Assembly: GCA_021234155.1 (NCBI GenBank)
Contig: JAJEKV010000041.1
Span: 4,020,829 to 4,084,828 of the forward strand
Direction of reading: 5' to 3'
Length of the DNA: 64,000 nucleotides
Source of the DNA: Isoetes taiwanensis
Lineage: Eukaryota > Streptophyta > Lycopodiopsida > Isoetales > Isoetaceae
In this document: positions 23,193 through 34,799 of the stretch, in pieces
Layout: each line of letters starts with the position of its first letter
Position numbering within the stretch: position 1 is the stretch's first letter
Position numbers and translations under genes: made by a program
The notes under the pieces: model-generated
Told to the model about the DNA's origin: nothing
The model's database searches: none
The model's input: only the letters and a program-made list of their open reading frames with translations

Positions 23193-23285
23193 ATGGCGCC
23201 GGAATCCAGTTGGCCCCGAAACTCATTTTCAGAATGCAAGGCCTGGGACTTAAAAATTTGCACTTCCAAAATAGAGGCTCGCTAA
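23193..23285 (+). promoter_or_regulatory. Upstream open reading frame before PUS1
   Basis: An ATG at 23193 opens a 30-codon frame that stops at 23285, ten bases before the PUS1 start codon and out of frame with it. If the transcript starts upstream of 23193, this uORF would be expected to reduce PUS1 translation or require reinitiation. No transcription start is established. Confidence 0.4.
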
Positions 23286-23295
23286 CTGGTTTGTC

Positions 23296-26239
23296 ATGAA
23301 TGTGCTTCGGATAGATGGGCAGGGCTCTTCAATCATGTCGTTTCCGCATTCTAGCAAGTTGAAGGTTGCCCTCCTTCTCGCTTACTGTGGTGCAGGATAC
23401 AAGGGTATGCAAAGGAATCAAGGCGCCAAGACTATAGAGGGTGAATTGCAACTTGCCCTTTTCAAAGCTGGAGCTATATCTGAGTGGGAGCTTCACAATC
23501 CTGCCCACCTGCAGTGGAAAAGAGCAGCAAGGACTGACAAAGGAGTAAGTGCAGTTGCTCAGGTTGTGTCTGGAAAATTTAATATTGATATCCCATCTTT
23601 CGTGGAGAAGGTCAATTCTCACCTTCCTAAAGAGATCCGGTTGCTTAGTTATACGACAGTAAGTGATGATTTTAGTGCGAAACATATGTGTGAATCTAGA
23701 ACATATGAATATATAATCCCTGCATTTGCCTTTGACCCCAGTATATACAATGGCAGAGTTGCAAAAGTTCTTGCTGGAAATGAGGAAGCTGCATTGTTGG
23801 ATACGATCAAACAGGCACGAAAGAATGAACCCTGGCCTGTGAAACAGTTTCCCCATTCTCGCAGGTATGCAAGAAAACTTGCTAGAGAGAAGAAGGAGAA
23901 TCAAATTTCTATACAGGAGAGAAGTAAACGCGCTGATGAAGGTTTGCATCAAATTTCTATGGATCCAGTTGATGCACAGCCATTAACTGGATCCTTTGAG
24001 CTATCTTCCATATCTGTAAAAACTAACAAAAAGTTGGAAAAGAAATTCCAGCAACACGAAGACAGTATTTATAAGTTTGGAGACCGAGAACGCTCCTGCT
24101 TGAATAAGATCCTAAGTGAATACATTGGAACACATAATTTTCATAACTTTGCACTCCATGTTAATCCTATAGATCCAAGTGCTCTAAGAACCATTAGCTC
24201 GTTTCAAGTTAGTGATGTTTTTACCATTCAGCATATGGAGTTTGTGCAATTGACTGTAGTGGGGCGAAGCTTTATGTTACATCAGATACGTAAAATGATA
24301 GGTCTGGCTGTGGCTATAATGAGGGGTTCTGCCGCTTCTGCCCTGATAAAGATGGCTCTAAGAAGGTAATTATCTGAACTTTCAGAATGACAATTTAAAT
24401 TGGATTGGTAAAAATTGAGAATGTCTTAGGTTTTCTGTTTTCTCTCACAGTTAGCATTAGAAGCTTTGTGTTTGTTTTGCTTTGCTTAATCAACGGGCAC
24501 TGCATGGTTCTCCTTGCCTAATCTGTCATTGCATCCATCATCGTTTTTAATTTATAGTACCAAAGCAGGTGAAGTTCTTTTCTCTTCCATTGGAAATTTT
24601 GCAGACCTATGACAGAAGTAACAGTGCAAGACACGCAGAATACCACATGGAGATGTGCAATCGTTTTGAAACTCTTGAATGTATGACCACAAGATACCTG
24701 CATTATTTAAAGATAGCAGAATAGAGGTTACATTGTATATTCCCCGAGTTTTGGAAGTAGAAATGGACTGCAGGTTTAGATGGATAAAAAGGGATGATAC
24801 TCTTCTTTAAGAATCCTGGCATGTTTTTTTGTCCAGTTTTCCGCTGAATGATGCAAGCCATTGTTTTTGCAACAAGAGACATTATAGCATGCATATTGTG
24901 TTCAGGGTATACAGGGTGGCTGTTTTCTTAAGAGTAATTTATGCACTGGGAACGATTTGCTGGTGTAGCATAGCAGTCAGATAATCTTTCGTGGCACAGG
25001 ATCTGCTGAATTGCAGATTGCAAAAACCATTGGAATGAAACTTTTGGAGGATCGCTTTGCATGGACCACACGTAGGATAAGTTATGGAAGCGAGATTAAT
25101 GGCTGCAATAAGATTTTCTCCTGCATTACTCCAATACCAAGGCAAGCCTAGCTTGCTCTATGCATCCCCTTTTGATATCGTATCTACTTGGAGAGGGGTC
25201 TTGCTCTTTTTGCCTTATAGAGCTGCCTTGCCTCTTTCTTAGCTTTTTAGGAAGTCAACATTGTTTGCCTAAACTCATCTGATCTTGGCTAATTCTAATG
25301 TCCTTTGGCTGAGTTGTAGACATATAAAACCAAGTATTTCTGGCATGAAATTGCATCAGTTACTGCAACATGTTTGAGTACTGAAAGAGACAATGCAGCT
25401 TTATCCTATTCCATGATATGCTGGGGAAGAAGAGGAAGTATAACTGCTCTAAGTTGCACAATTGAGAGTGCCTAAGAAAGATATACTGTATACTGGAAAG
25501 GCACAGGACATGCTTAACAGAAATTCCAAGGAACAATTTTGATATAATTAAAAGCCTCGAATTTGGTAAGCTTTTGGAGTATGCTTTGCTGTTCTCAAGT
25601 TTGCAGAGGTGTGTTTTGGCATTGGACGAGATATGTGTCAGACTATACCCGTCATATTGACTGCCAACATAGGCTGGACAAGCCACAAGAAGCTGTTAAA
25701 ATCATCACAGTTTGTTAACAGTAAGCATAAAGACAGATTCAAGTATGCAGTAGGCTTCATTTTAGCGCAGATGCTAGTTCACGATTTTAGAAGCTAGCAG
25801 TCTATACTTAATTTAGGGCAGCCTTATGCATCCTAAGCATCACTTGGTATTTGTAAGAGCATAACGTCTTGTAGCATATATTTTTCAGATACAAACTGCA
25901 AGTTGTTAAAAATAATTGCAGATTTTGTTTGTTTTATTACTCAAGAAGTTCCAATAATGATTTCTTCCATCTAAATTCAGTGATGCTGCCATCATTATAC
26001 CTCCAGCTCCAGAGATTGGGTTGATTCTTGACAAATGCGAGTACACTTTGTACAACAAGTTTGTTTCTGTGGACAATAAAGTTTCATTTGAAGAATTGCG
26101 CAAGGAGATTAAAGACTTCAAAATAAAGTATATTTATTCAAGCATTGCATTTCTTGAATCCCACACATCATGTACTGCCACTTGGCTGCTTTCATTAAAT
26201 TGTCGAAATTATCCTAGCTTTTCTATCAAGGAAGAATGA
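23296..26239 (+). CDS. PUS1: tRNA pseudouridine synthase, PUS1/TruA family
   Basis: The gene has two exons, 23296-24365 and 25981-26239, coding for about 442 residues. The donor is AAG|GTAATT, the acceptor AATTCAG|TG, and the intron is 1615 bp. Family enzymes isomerise uridine to pseudouridine in tRNA (and some other RNAs), mainly in the nucleus or organelles. Evidence: KVALLLAYCGAGYKGMQRN near residues 23-41; the catalytic-aspartate motif RAARTDKGVSA with D81; ESRTYEY at 133-139; GTHNFHNF at 278-285; and GRSFMLHQIRKM at 323-334. The second exon adds the C-terminal region ending WLLSLNCRNYP, similar in order to the human PUS1 tail. A lysine/arginine-rich insert (about residues 185-255) separates the second and third motifs and is longer than in the human enzyme; it may be a nuclear signal. 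ATG 23335 is an alternative start. No frame breaks are seen. Confidence 0.9.
24366..25980 (+). other. PUS1 intron
   Basis: It begins GTAATTATC and ends TCCATCTAAATTCAG, and removing it keeps the reading frame (AG+T = serine). No repeat, RNA gene or nested coding frame is recognised inside it. Confidence 0.85.
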
Positions 26240-26621
26240 TGGTCAATTCTGGGGAATTCGCTGGAAGTATAGAAAGTGTGGATTCCAATTATATTAATTG
26301 ATCAGTTTGAAGATGTTTCAGTACGTGCATGATGGTACAAGGTACTTATATAGCCTGCCAAATTTTTGACTTGATTTTGTATTTTAATATTATGCCTTTC
26401 TCTTACTTTAGTTGATTATGGCACAGGTTCAATCAAGATTTGGAATTGAACCCGGGGAAAGTGTAGATTGTTCTGTTTCTTGTACTATTCTTGGGAGAAA
26501 GTGCATATGGCAAAACTCTCTTATACCTATCATCAGATGTGCTTGTGCACTCCTGAAACTCTATTTGTTGAGGATCCCTAGTTTTTAGTTTCCCATGTGA
26601 TGTTTTTGGTTGGAGTCCCGT

Positions 26622-26627
26622 AATAAA
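26622..26627 (+). promoter_or_regulatory. Candidate polyadenylation signal of PUS1
   Basis: AATAAA occurs 383 bases after the PUS1 stop codon in T-rich surroundings. Plant signals are loose, so this is only a candidate. Confidence 0.3.
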
Positions 26628-26956
26628 ATCTGATAGTAACGTTCACACCCACGGGCATTAACAGCAAAGACCTGCAGCAATAGTATGATGCTACGGTTGA
26701 TTATAATTATTTTCAGGCATCATCAGATCAGCTAAACAGGGCTCAAGTTGGCTCAAATTTGAGCACAAGCTTAATCTTCAGTTCGCGAAGCCAATTTAGG
26801 TGGATTGAAAGCAGGTGGTGCTAATGCGAAGCCAACCAATGGCATTGGCAAGAGAAGCACACCAAGCCAAGCAAAGGATCTAAGAAGAGAGAGAGCGCAT
26901 ATTGGCCCTTAATCTTTTTAATTATATGTAAACAAAGTGCTGTTACATGTGCTTAT

Positions 26957-27130
26957 GTACACATCATCCATAAACCTACTTTGTTCCTGTTAATCTGATT
27001 CTGGATGTGCAAATCCTTTTAACCCTTCAATGTTCTTCAGTTGTACACCTCATCCAAAAAAACTTACTTTGTCCCTGTTAATCTGATTTTGGATGTGCAA
27101 ATGCTTGTAACCCACCCTTGTTCTTCAGTT
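26957..27130. repeat. 86-bp tandem direct repeat
   Basis: GTACACATCATCCA-n-CTACTTTGTTCCTGTTAATC at 26957 recurs at 27043 with a few differences, ending each time at TGTTCTTCAGTTG. Confidence 0.65.
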
Positions 27131-27257
27131 GCAATAATAAAATAGCCTCACACATCAACTTCCAAGTATCCATGTGGGATTGGGCTATTTCTACCATGGC
27201 TTCATGTACCTGACTTCCACATATCTCATCTCAAGAACACACATTATTCCAAGCCGG

Positions 27258-27359
27258 AAAGCTTGTTAGTGTAGTTTCTATAGCCTATATACCCTCAGGT
27301 ACCTTACATCCATTATCAAAGCTTGTTAGTGTAGTTTCTATAGCCTATATACCCTCAAG
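27258..27359. repeat. Direct repeat, 42 bp at 60-bp spacing
   Basis: AAAGCTTGTTAGTGTAGTTT and the following TATAGCCTATATACCCTCA occur identically at 27258 and 27318. Confidence 0.75.
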
Positions 27360-27485
27360 TATATGAAAACTCAGGGTAACAATTGTCAGTCCATCATTTG
27401 AAGGACGCTACTTCCTCGACCTTTTCAGAGATATCCTTGCTAGCCAATTTGTGGATGCACAAGCTCCTGTGTTGAATTCATGAAA

Positions 27486-27546
27486 ATAAGGAAGAAACTA
27501 AAACGTTTTCAATGTGCACATAAGGAAGAAACTAAAACGTTTTCAA
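27486..27546. repeat. 27-bp direct repeat at 34-bp spacing
   Basis: AAGGAAGAAACTAAAACG and the following TTTTCAA are repeated exactly at 27486 and 27520. Confidence 0.75.
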
Positions 27547-27559
27547 TCAGCCCAAGCTT

Positions 27560-28429
27560 TTGGCATGAACGTACAAGTACCAAATGAAATTAGCAGAAAA
27601 ATTAGCCATATTAGAATGTCTAAAAGTATAGTGCACACCCTCTAAGCCTGGCACATCACATGAATGTTTTGCCTATTATTAGATCCATAGCACCCAATCC
27701 ACAAATGCGCAAGGGTGCAGTTATTGCAACTACATTAACAATGCACACGGAATTGCTTAAGCTTATTGTCTACCATGTTTACCTCAGGTGCATAAGTTTC
27801 ACTAACTCTACTTTATGTGTAAGGTACCTCTACGTCTGTTAACAAGGCTCTATCGTTTACTTCCTGTTGTTTTAACTTTGTTTAGAAGGGTTATGCTTCC
27901 CTTGCCAAAAAGTCTTTTGTAACCAAGTTCTAATATAATTTGTCTTGTAACCAGCCTGTCTTGTAAGCTGTTTTGTTCAAGTGTTCATGTGTTCACTTTT
28001 TCCATTTCTGCAAAATGGTATCGGCAGGCAAATCGATATGTGTTCCAGAGCTTTTGAGCTGCTGATGATTTTTTTGTGCACACTGGCAATTAAAAGTTGG
28101 TTGAAAAACCAAGGTCAAGTCCTTCACAAATTCAGAGCTCAAATCTGGGTGGTGCAAACAGTGATCAGAAATGAAGAATTCGAATTGGCAAAGGTTTTTT
28201 GTTGGAAAATTCCAAAACAAATAGTAGAAATAAGAATCAAGTAGAAATGGCATCGATGTCGAAATAGTACAATGCAACAATTTTGACTATCAAAGCTATC
28301 AGAAGTATCTCCAAAAGAATTATGATAGATGTGCATGCTAAGTTCATCTCAAGTTTCTAACCATGTCCCAACATTTGAATTATTGGAAAATATGTGTCTC
28401 TTCTTCATTCTCTTATTTATCTATTCTGT
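27560..28429. other. No gene recognised
   Basis: The small frames at 27660-27842 and 27981-28336 show no motif on either strand. Confidence 0.4.
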
Positions 28430-29345
28430 CTCGTAGTAATTAACTTGAGGCAGATCTTGCTCAATAGGTTTATACAGAAATTCCATAAAACACAAGTGCA
28501 TGAATGATTTTTGACTTCTACCAACATGAATATTTAGGGACTTACAAAATTTTAAACTTTTCCTTGACAATTTAAATCCTCTCAACACAAAACATGCCCC
28601 TGCATATCCTTTTGTTAAACATTGCAAAAGGACCTATAGAAGAAAAAAATAATTTCAAAAGAAAATTTTGCTCGGGTATGCAGAATCTCTAAGTAATATA
28701 GGAGGAATCCTAACCTGCATCTTATAATTAGTAAGACGTCCTTTACTGATCTTTTTACCATTCGAGATGACAGTTGGTTCCTACATGATCTGTTTTGCAG
28801 CCAATTTCCTATACAAGCTGCTCTTCTTGAACTGATTTGCATCATGCACAGTTGTTTTTGACACACAAACTTTCTTATGTAACTACTTCTTACATAGGGC
28901 AAGAATGTCTTTTATGCCTATTATAATAATCATCTTCATGGTCTTTTTTCCAAGGTTTTCTGTACAGAAATATGTGAAAACGATCTACTGCCCCAAAAAT
29001 ATTATCTATGCATGTGGCTTCTTTAAAATCTGCGATAATTTCTAGCAGCCTTTGGCCTGTTGGCATTGCAATAAATCTCGAGTATAACATGGTCTTAGAT
29101 GCCAAAGCCATAGTGACCCTTTTAGTATACTTCTGGACTGTTGACTTGTCTATATAAAGTCCCTGTCCTATTGTCACCATGAGACAAACTATAAAGAACC
29201 ATTGCTACTGCTTTCTTAGGATTAATGGAGGCTCGAACTTTTTGAACGGGCCTATAGAGATAGGGAACAACAGACCTGCCAATTTTTCAAAGCTTGCCCT
29301 CTCCATTCTGTAGGATTGATGCCACATATCGTCCTCATAAGAAGG
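28430..29345 (-). pseudogene. PIF/Harbinger transposase relic
   Basis: On the minus strand the order of motifs fits a Harbinger-type DDE transposase (DDE_Tnp_4, HARBI1-like). AVAMVLYSLSHGD lies near 29180-29220, and after a frameshift DKSTVQKYTKRVTMALAS near 29090-29150. The block around the first catalytic aspartate, FGAVDRFHIFLYRKP, lies near 28950-29000, then DYYNRHKRHS near 28900-28925. After more stops, PPILLRDSAYP near 28672-28708 is the region of the second aspartate. Normally this protein cuts and pastes the element at 3-bp TWA sites. The copy has several stops and frameshifts, G is replaced by R in the usual GAVDG, and I found no terminal inverted repeats. Similarity below about 28620 is weak. 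Confidence 0.65.
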
Positions 29346-29849
29346 TAAGCAATTCCATGCATGATTATCTATGTTATCCCATTCTGTGATATATCTTAGA
29401 CAGACCCAGAACCTTCTTGGTGCCAGCTGACATCAACATTGTTGAGACTACACAAAAAAATATCATGTTATCTTCAAGCATCTTCATAGATATTCATGAG
29501 ATCTAGCGGTTCATTTGCTTGAATGAGATAAAAACAAAAATTTTGTAAAGCGAATCAAAGAACAGGAGTCCTAATGAGCATGGCGATCATGCCCCAGTGT
29601 AGCACTGGATCCATGGGACAAAATCTTCTTTGCCGAGATTCAATATTTCAATCCTGGTATCTAGCCAGATACTAGTGCTGATGCCAAACTGATGCCAACA
29701 AAGACCTCCTCTCTAAATCTGTTGCTATTTCCTCCTCAGATGTGTAAGAAACTCGAAATATCCCATATCCTAAATTTTGAGCAATGACTCAAGAACGAAT
29801 TATTTCATATTAGCACACTTATTGGAAATGAATTGAGGGAAGAAATCTG
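29346..29849. other. No gene recognised
   Basis: Intergenic sequence between the Harbinger relic and LINE copy C; no motif seen. Confidence 0.4.
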
Positions 29850-31393
29850 ATGACCAAGAGGTTCTCGAGAGCCCATCAACAGAAAACGTTCTTCCTTCTG
29901 GACCATCAACCCAGACCTCACTAGCAAATGGTGCTCAAAAAGCCACACAACCTACAGGGAATATCACTCCAGAGAAGTGGACACAATACCTGCAACAGCT
30001 TTATGATCCTCAGGATGCGCAAGCAGCGCTACCCCCACAGCAGGACCTAGTGCTGGAACTCAAAGAGGTGGATGTAGACCAGAGCTTACAACTTGGCTTA
30101 CATTCCGGCAGACATACAATGCCATCTCAATGCCCTGGACACATTCTGCCAAGCGACTAACATGTGCGTCAACTTGGCCAAGACTAAGGTGGTCCTCATA
30201 TCATCCTCGCGCTAGCCAAGAGCTTCCTCCTTCAGCTATCGAGGGCAAAATGTAGAAGTGGCACCTGCCTACAAATATTTGGGAATGGAGTTCCTCTTTG
30301 CTATGCACTGGGATGCTTCCATCCATCTACGATCAATAGGGGGCCGGAAGGCGCTTTATGCAACGCAGAACAATAGCCATAGAGCAGAGCTATATGGTTG
30401 GGGCCATCAATCACATCTGTTCAAGGTGTTGGTAGAGCCTGTCCTTTTGTATGGGGTCGAGGTTTGGGCCCTGTGGTCTCCCTCGCTACCTGGAATAACT
30501 TGGAGTAAGTGTAGAAATCCTTCTTAACTCGAGGATTAGGGGTGAATTCCACAGTCCCATACCAAATCCTATTATAGGAGATATGTTCCTTGCCCCTTCA
30601 AAGGACGGCCCTTGATCACCACATTGTCTACTTTCAAAAGGTGGTCAGTATGGATGATCCTCGTCTCCTTGGCGTAGCTTACACCGTGGCAATGGGGCTA
30701 CAATGCTTTAAGGCTTGTTGGAAGGAAAAGCGAGATCAGTGGTTCGCCAGATAGAATGTGGACCACAGGTGCATACAGTTGCAAACAGAGGCAGACCGCC
30801 ATAGCTTGAAGCAATACCTAGACGCTTGCTTCCTCAGCAAGCTCTGGGATGCTGCGCGCTTGAATATGTCAAGAAAACACATTCGCCACATAACCCCACC
30901 TTGGAATGGGGCCCGCAATTCTACCTGCATAAAGGCGTAGACTTATTGCCTCCATTCAGATGGGTGTCCACAGTCTCCGAATTGAGATAGGCAAATGGAT
31001 TGGGGAGTTACGCCAAGACAAGCTTTGTCGGTGTTGCCAAATGGAAGCAATCAAGAATGAATGCCATACCCTGCAGAGCCGCCTATCATGTGATTTAATT
31101 CGCGTGTGCTATGCTAAGTTGATCAGGCCTGACCAGTCGCTACATGTGATACTGAGCATGACTTCAGTCCAGATGTTGGGATCATACCTTTAGGAGGTCA
31201 TGGATGTGTGCGATCGACTTTGTTCTTGGACATTTACCCGGCTTGTATATATTTCATGATATTTATAAAGTTTGACAGCACTGTTATTGCTGCCACAGTT
31301 TTTCCCTCGAAAACCTTTCAGGGCAGGGGTTTTTTAACACGGGTAGTAATATGTCTTTTGCGCTCTTTTATCGTGTCCCATAGGCCGATTGGT
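29850..31393 (+). pseudogene. LINE copy C, internally deleted
   Basis: The plus strand encodes the pre-RT block GNITPEKWTQYLQQLYDPQ (about 29955-30015) and then jumps near 30080-30100 directly to the region after the catalytic box (MQCHLNALDTFCQ homologue), so the RT core with YADD is missing. It continues through YKYLGMEF (about 30262), LVEPVLLYGVEVW, the C-terminal DRHSLKQYLDACFLSKLWD, and the zinc cluster CRCCQ-n-NECHTLQS (about 31025-31080). The 3' tail has the stem-loop 31286-31350 and ends GTCCCATAGGCCGATTGGT. It is interrupted by the LINE at 31394-34756 and resumes at 34757 with GGCTAATTGGTCTCTGCGGACGATAAAAAA. Confidence 0.8.
31286..31350 (+). other. Stem-loop in LINE C 3' tail
   Basis: Arms ATTGCTGCC (31286-31294) and GGGTAGTAAT (31341-31350) pair with G-U wobbles around a conserved loop TTTTTCCCTCGAAAACC-n-GGGCAGGGGTTTTTTAA. 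The same module appears at 16757-16821 (-), 16220-16282, 22728-22788 and, loop-deleted, at 40256-40288. Confidence 0.6.
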
Positions 31394-34300
31394 TTTTTTT
31401 GTTTTTTTTTTTTGTTTTTTTTCCTTTGAAGGATGACAAGCTTTATTTACCAATCAAAATTATAACAATATAAAATGCAAAGACAGGGTTATAACCCTAG
31501 CGGATAAATTGATCCAATTGAGCACAACCACATGTCTGTGCATTAGAATGAATGTGAAGGTAAGTATGCCAAATCAATACTTTCTTCTTTTGATCAAGAG
31601 AAGAACAATTATAAACCATAACGATTTTATTCTGTGTCCGCTAAAGAAGAATCTCATCTGCAGTATCCATGCCCTTAAAGATAAACACTCCTTCTCTTCC
31701 GAATTGACCATAAAAGCCAATCACACACAAGATGAAAGCTCGTTTTTGCCATTTATGCCATGCATCAGGATAGATAGCGAACAAAATTTACGGGCTAGAT
31801 CGAGTCATGCCAAATAGGGTTAACAACCAAGACCATGCTTGTCAAAGCCACTCACGCAAGAAAAAACAATGCTCAATACTCTGAACCCTTTGGTTACATA
31901 AAGGACAGAGCTCTGAAATTCGATTATCAATTTTATCGACCAACCTATTGACTTTGAGGCATCTATGGATCACTTGCCACCACAAAACTGCCACTTTGGG
32001 ATGAAGCAACTTATCGCATACCCATGTCCAAACACTTTTCCATTGTGGCTGAGGGACCTGAAGATGCCATCTATTGGACGGAGGCAAGATTTCAGAATGC
32101 AGAAGCAATTAATATATAAAAGAAACAAAGCGCCCTGGCTTGATACCCTGATGGCAATCCCATATAGCTACTTCAGTTTGTGGGCCAGAATCCTCGGTAC
32201 AACAAATTACTCTATCCCATCTATACAACAAGAAACTTCCCATGATATGAGATGACCAGACTCATACCAAGCTGTAATAGTGCTTATACTTGCTGCTATC
32301 CATTGTCATTGTGTCTTTGGATGAACAACACCACTTAAAGGCATATTCTCAAGAGTGTCCTGCAAGGGAATCCACCAGCATGTAGTAGATATTTGAAGAC
32401 ATACCTCAGGATTGATATGAAAAAGAGACCTGGCAATGTCCCAAGCAGCAAACAACCCCTTTAGAAAGGGAGAAGCATTAGGATACAGATGTATCTGATA
32501 AACAAAGCCCAAGGAAGGAGAGGCTTAATGTTGCCTTATGAAATGGAAGTCAATGCTGAATAGACTGCATCAGCAACCTCAGGCCAGGAAAATCATCCTT
32601 ACCAATTAGAATCCTTCAAATAAACTTCGATATCATCATCTTACTTTGGAGGTAAAAATCCAACATTCCAAGACCACCGACTGTGTGACGTTCCCGGGAA
32701 ATATATGCCATAAATACGTATATTTCCAGGTTCGTCACCATACAAGTCTATCACCATAGCCTTGTATACCATAAATTAGTGGCAATAGGGGCCATGACTA
32801 AGTTATTCATATAACTTAGCCAACCTTAGGCTAAGTTATACCACGTTAGGTTAAAACCATTTTCCACGTGGCCTTAACCTATTCGGCACCCGCCACACGG
32901 AAACCCCCTATTGGAGCCACATGGCAGGTGACATCAACCCTAACCTATAAATGGTCAAACCCTAACCCTGGGCCATTTTTATGGCTCCAATAGTCTGGGA
33001 ATCCTATTCGCGCTCGAAACTCTGTTTCGAGAACCGTCTGCTATGGCACAACATAGCACAGTAGCCCCCAGAGCGTCTGCGCATCAGTAGGAGTGGGAGC
33101 TACTTCGACCACCTTGAAGGCCATGGAGACGCCGGGAGTAGGAGGGAATTCCTCAAGAGCAGGTACTTGGGTTAGAGTTCTTTGTAGATCAGCTGGAAGT
33201 TAGGACTCCAGATGAATTAGCATTTTGTATCTCTAGTAGAGCCTTCCTAGAACCCTCAGCCTAGATCTTAAACCCTAATCAATGAACCCTAATTGTAAGT
33301 TAGATGTATATGATTAGGTTAGATGTTATTCTCATTATTATCACGTTATGTGGATATGTGATGTTGGTTGATCATGTTTGCTCCTCTTGTGTTGGGAAGG
33401 GGGGGTAAAGACCTAGTAGCCAGTACTTAGTTGATGCTTCTAGTTTAGTTCCTATTATATGCGGCCTGTGCATAGGAACCCACCGGGCTACGGGGGCTAT
33501 GATGTGACTTAGCGCCACACAACGGGGCTAGAGGCAAAGTGGAGGGAGGTTCCTGCTGAGCATGGCTACTGGGGACCCATAGCAGGCTAGGCCTATAGCC
33601 GGTCACTTCGAGTGGGCGGGGTATGGGTCCGCCACCTCCTGGGGCAATGGTATTGTCCTGCCTCTCAAGAGTTGCAGGTGTCGGCCTGGCTCTTGTTTTG
33701 GGGAGTTCAGTCAAGTAAGAATCGTGTGTCACCACGATTCTCTAGCCGCCCATGGAACCTCTAGATCCCGGGAAGGGGAGATGCAACCCCTCCTGCCTCA
33801 TCGGACCGGGAAGATGCAACCTCGAGTAGTCTCGATGGGTGATGCCACGAGATTGCGTATCCGGCAGGCTATAGTCATGCCAAAGCCCGATCTAGCCCAT
33901 CTGTGAAGTATGCACAGGAGGGGCGGATGGAGTGGTCAACCCTAGCCATTGTCTATAGCCAGCCTCGCTATTGTTATGCCTCGGTCTGCTCTATCTTGTG
34001 GCCTAGCCGTCAGTCTACCTCCCCATGAGTTCGAGCCTTAGGTAGGAGCTCTCATGTTTTATGGCATATGTTTATCTCTATTGTATCTACAGATGTATGG
34101 ATGTGCTACACTTTGAGGTAATTCGATGTATTGTTATTGTTAGTGCTGACATTGTTTATGCTTCCGCTGTTATAGGAGCCCATAGGGGAAGGGTGCGCCA
34201 GACACCTTCGTGTCCCCTTCCCGCACTAGGGACACCCTGGAGTGCGGGATAGACGGAGGGCCCGTGCGGTCGAAGGACCGGATGGGGGATTTCTTATGGA

Positions 34301-34756
34301 GTGTACAGCCATGCACCGTATATTTTGTAAGGAGCGTCACAGACTGCATTAGGTTTAATGCACTTCGCCCAAGATACCTTGTCCACAGCTTCTACTTCAT
34401 TTTCACCCCAAATAAAATTCCTGACGATATGCACAATCTCCTCCACCTTACATTGAGGAGCTAATAGAGCAGATGCCATGTAGACATGAGTATTACTAAG
34501 AACACTTTAGCCACATCGATTTTTCGGGAATAGTTTAGCTGTATTCCACCAAAATAAGTGCCTTTGCAACCCTCTAATGATTTCATACGAAGCATCTGAA
34601 GCAGAGACATGAATTTTGATAGGAATACCAAACAACTTCGTGGTATTGCCATGCAGAAGAATCTTCCATGGATAGTCCAGAATACAGGGAGGAATGGAAC
34701 TGTCTAACGTCCATAAAGCAATACATTTTTGCCAACCCACAAGATTTTTGCTGCGA
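31394..34756 (-). mobile_element. 5'-truncated zf-RVT-type LINE (copy F) inserted in LINE C
   Basis: Minus-strand motifs are those of plant L1-like LINEs downstream of the RT core. TKLFGIPIKI and WWNTAKLFPKNR lie near 34520-34630. VRNFIWGE and KVSWAKCIKP lie near 34350-34430. GGLGMLDFYL (near 32650-32680) follows after the nested solo LTR. The zf-RVT region has WTWVCDKLLHPKVAVLWWQV and CPLCNQ-n-SIEHCF (31860-32020). A tail of A runs broken by single C residues lies at 31394-31430 (T-rich on the plus strand). The element is bounded by an imperfect 11-bp target-site duplication: GGCCGATTGGT at 31383-31393 and GGCTAATTGGT at 34757-34767. Stops and frameshifts show it is dead. Confidence 0.8.
32684..34341 (+). 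mobile_element. Solo LTR, TGTGACG family, copy 2
   Basis: It starts TGTGACGTTCCCGGG and ends GGAGCGTCACA, so the ends form an 11-bp inverted repeat with one mismatch. Both flanks carry GACTG (32679-32683 and 34342-34346). Removing it restores the LINE F codons KCIKPNAV-GGLGMLD, which proves the insertion. A TATA-like CCTATAAATGG near 32945 suggests plus orientation. Related to the solo LTR at 502-2024. Internal frames are not genes. Confidence 0.85.
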
Positions 34757-34799
34757 GGCTAATTGGTCTCTGCGGACGATAAAAAACATTCTATTCTGT

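Noticed and set aside
23296-24369. PUS1 as a processed pseudogene or a truncated 357-residue protein
   Set aside because: The apparent stop at 24367 lies two bases into a consensus donor, and a matching downstream exon (25981-26239) supplies the missing C-terminus in phase, so it is an intron-containing gene.
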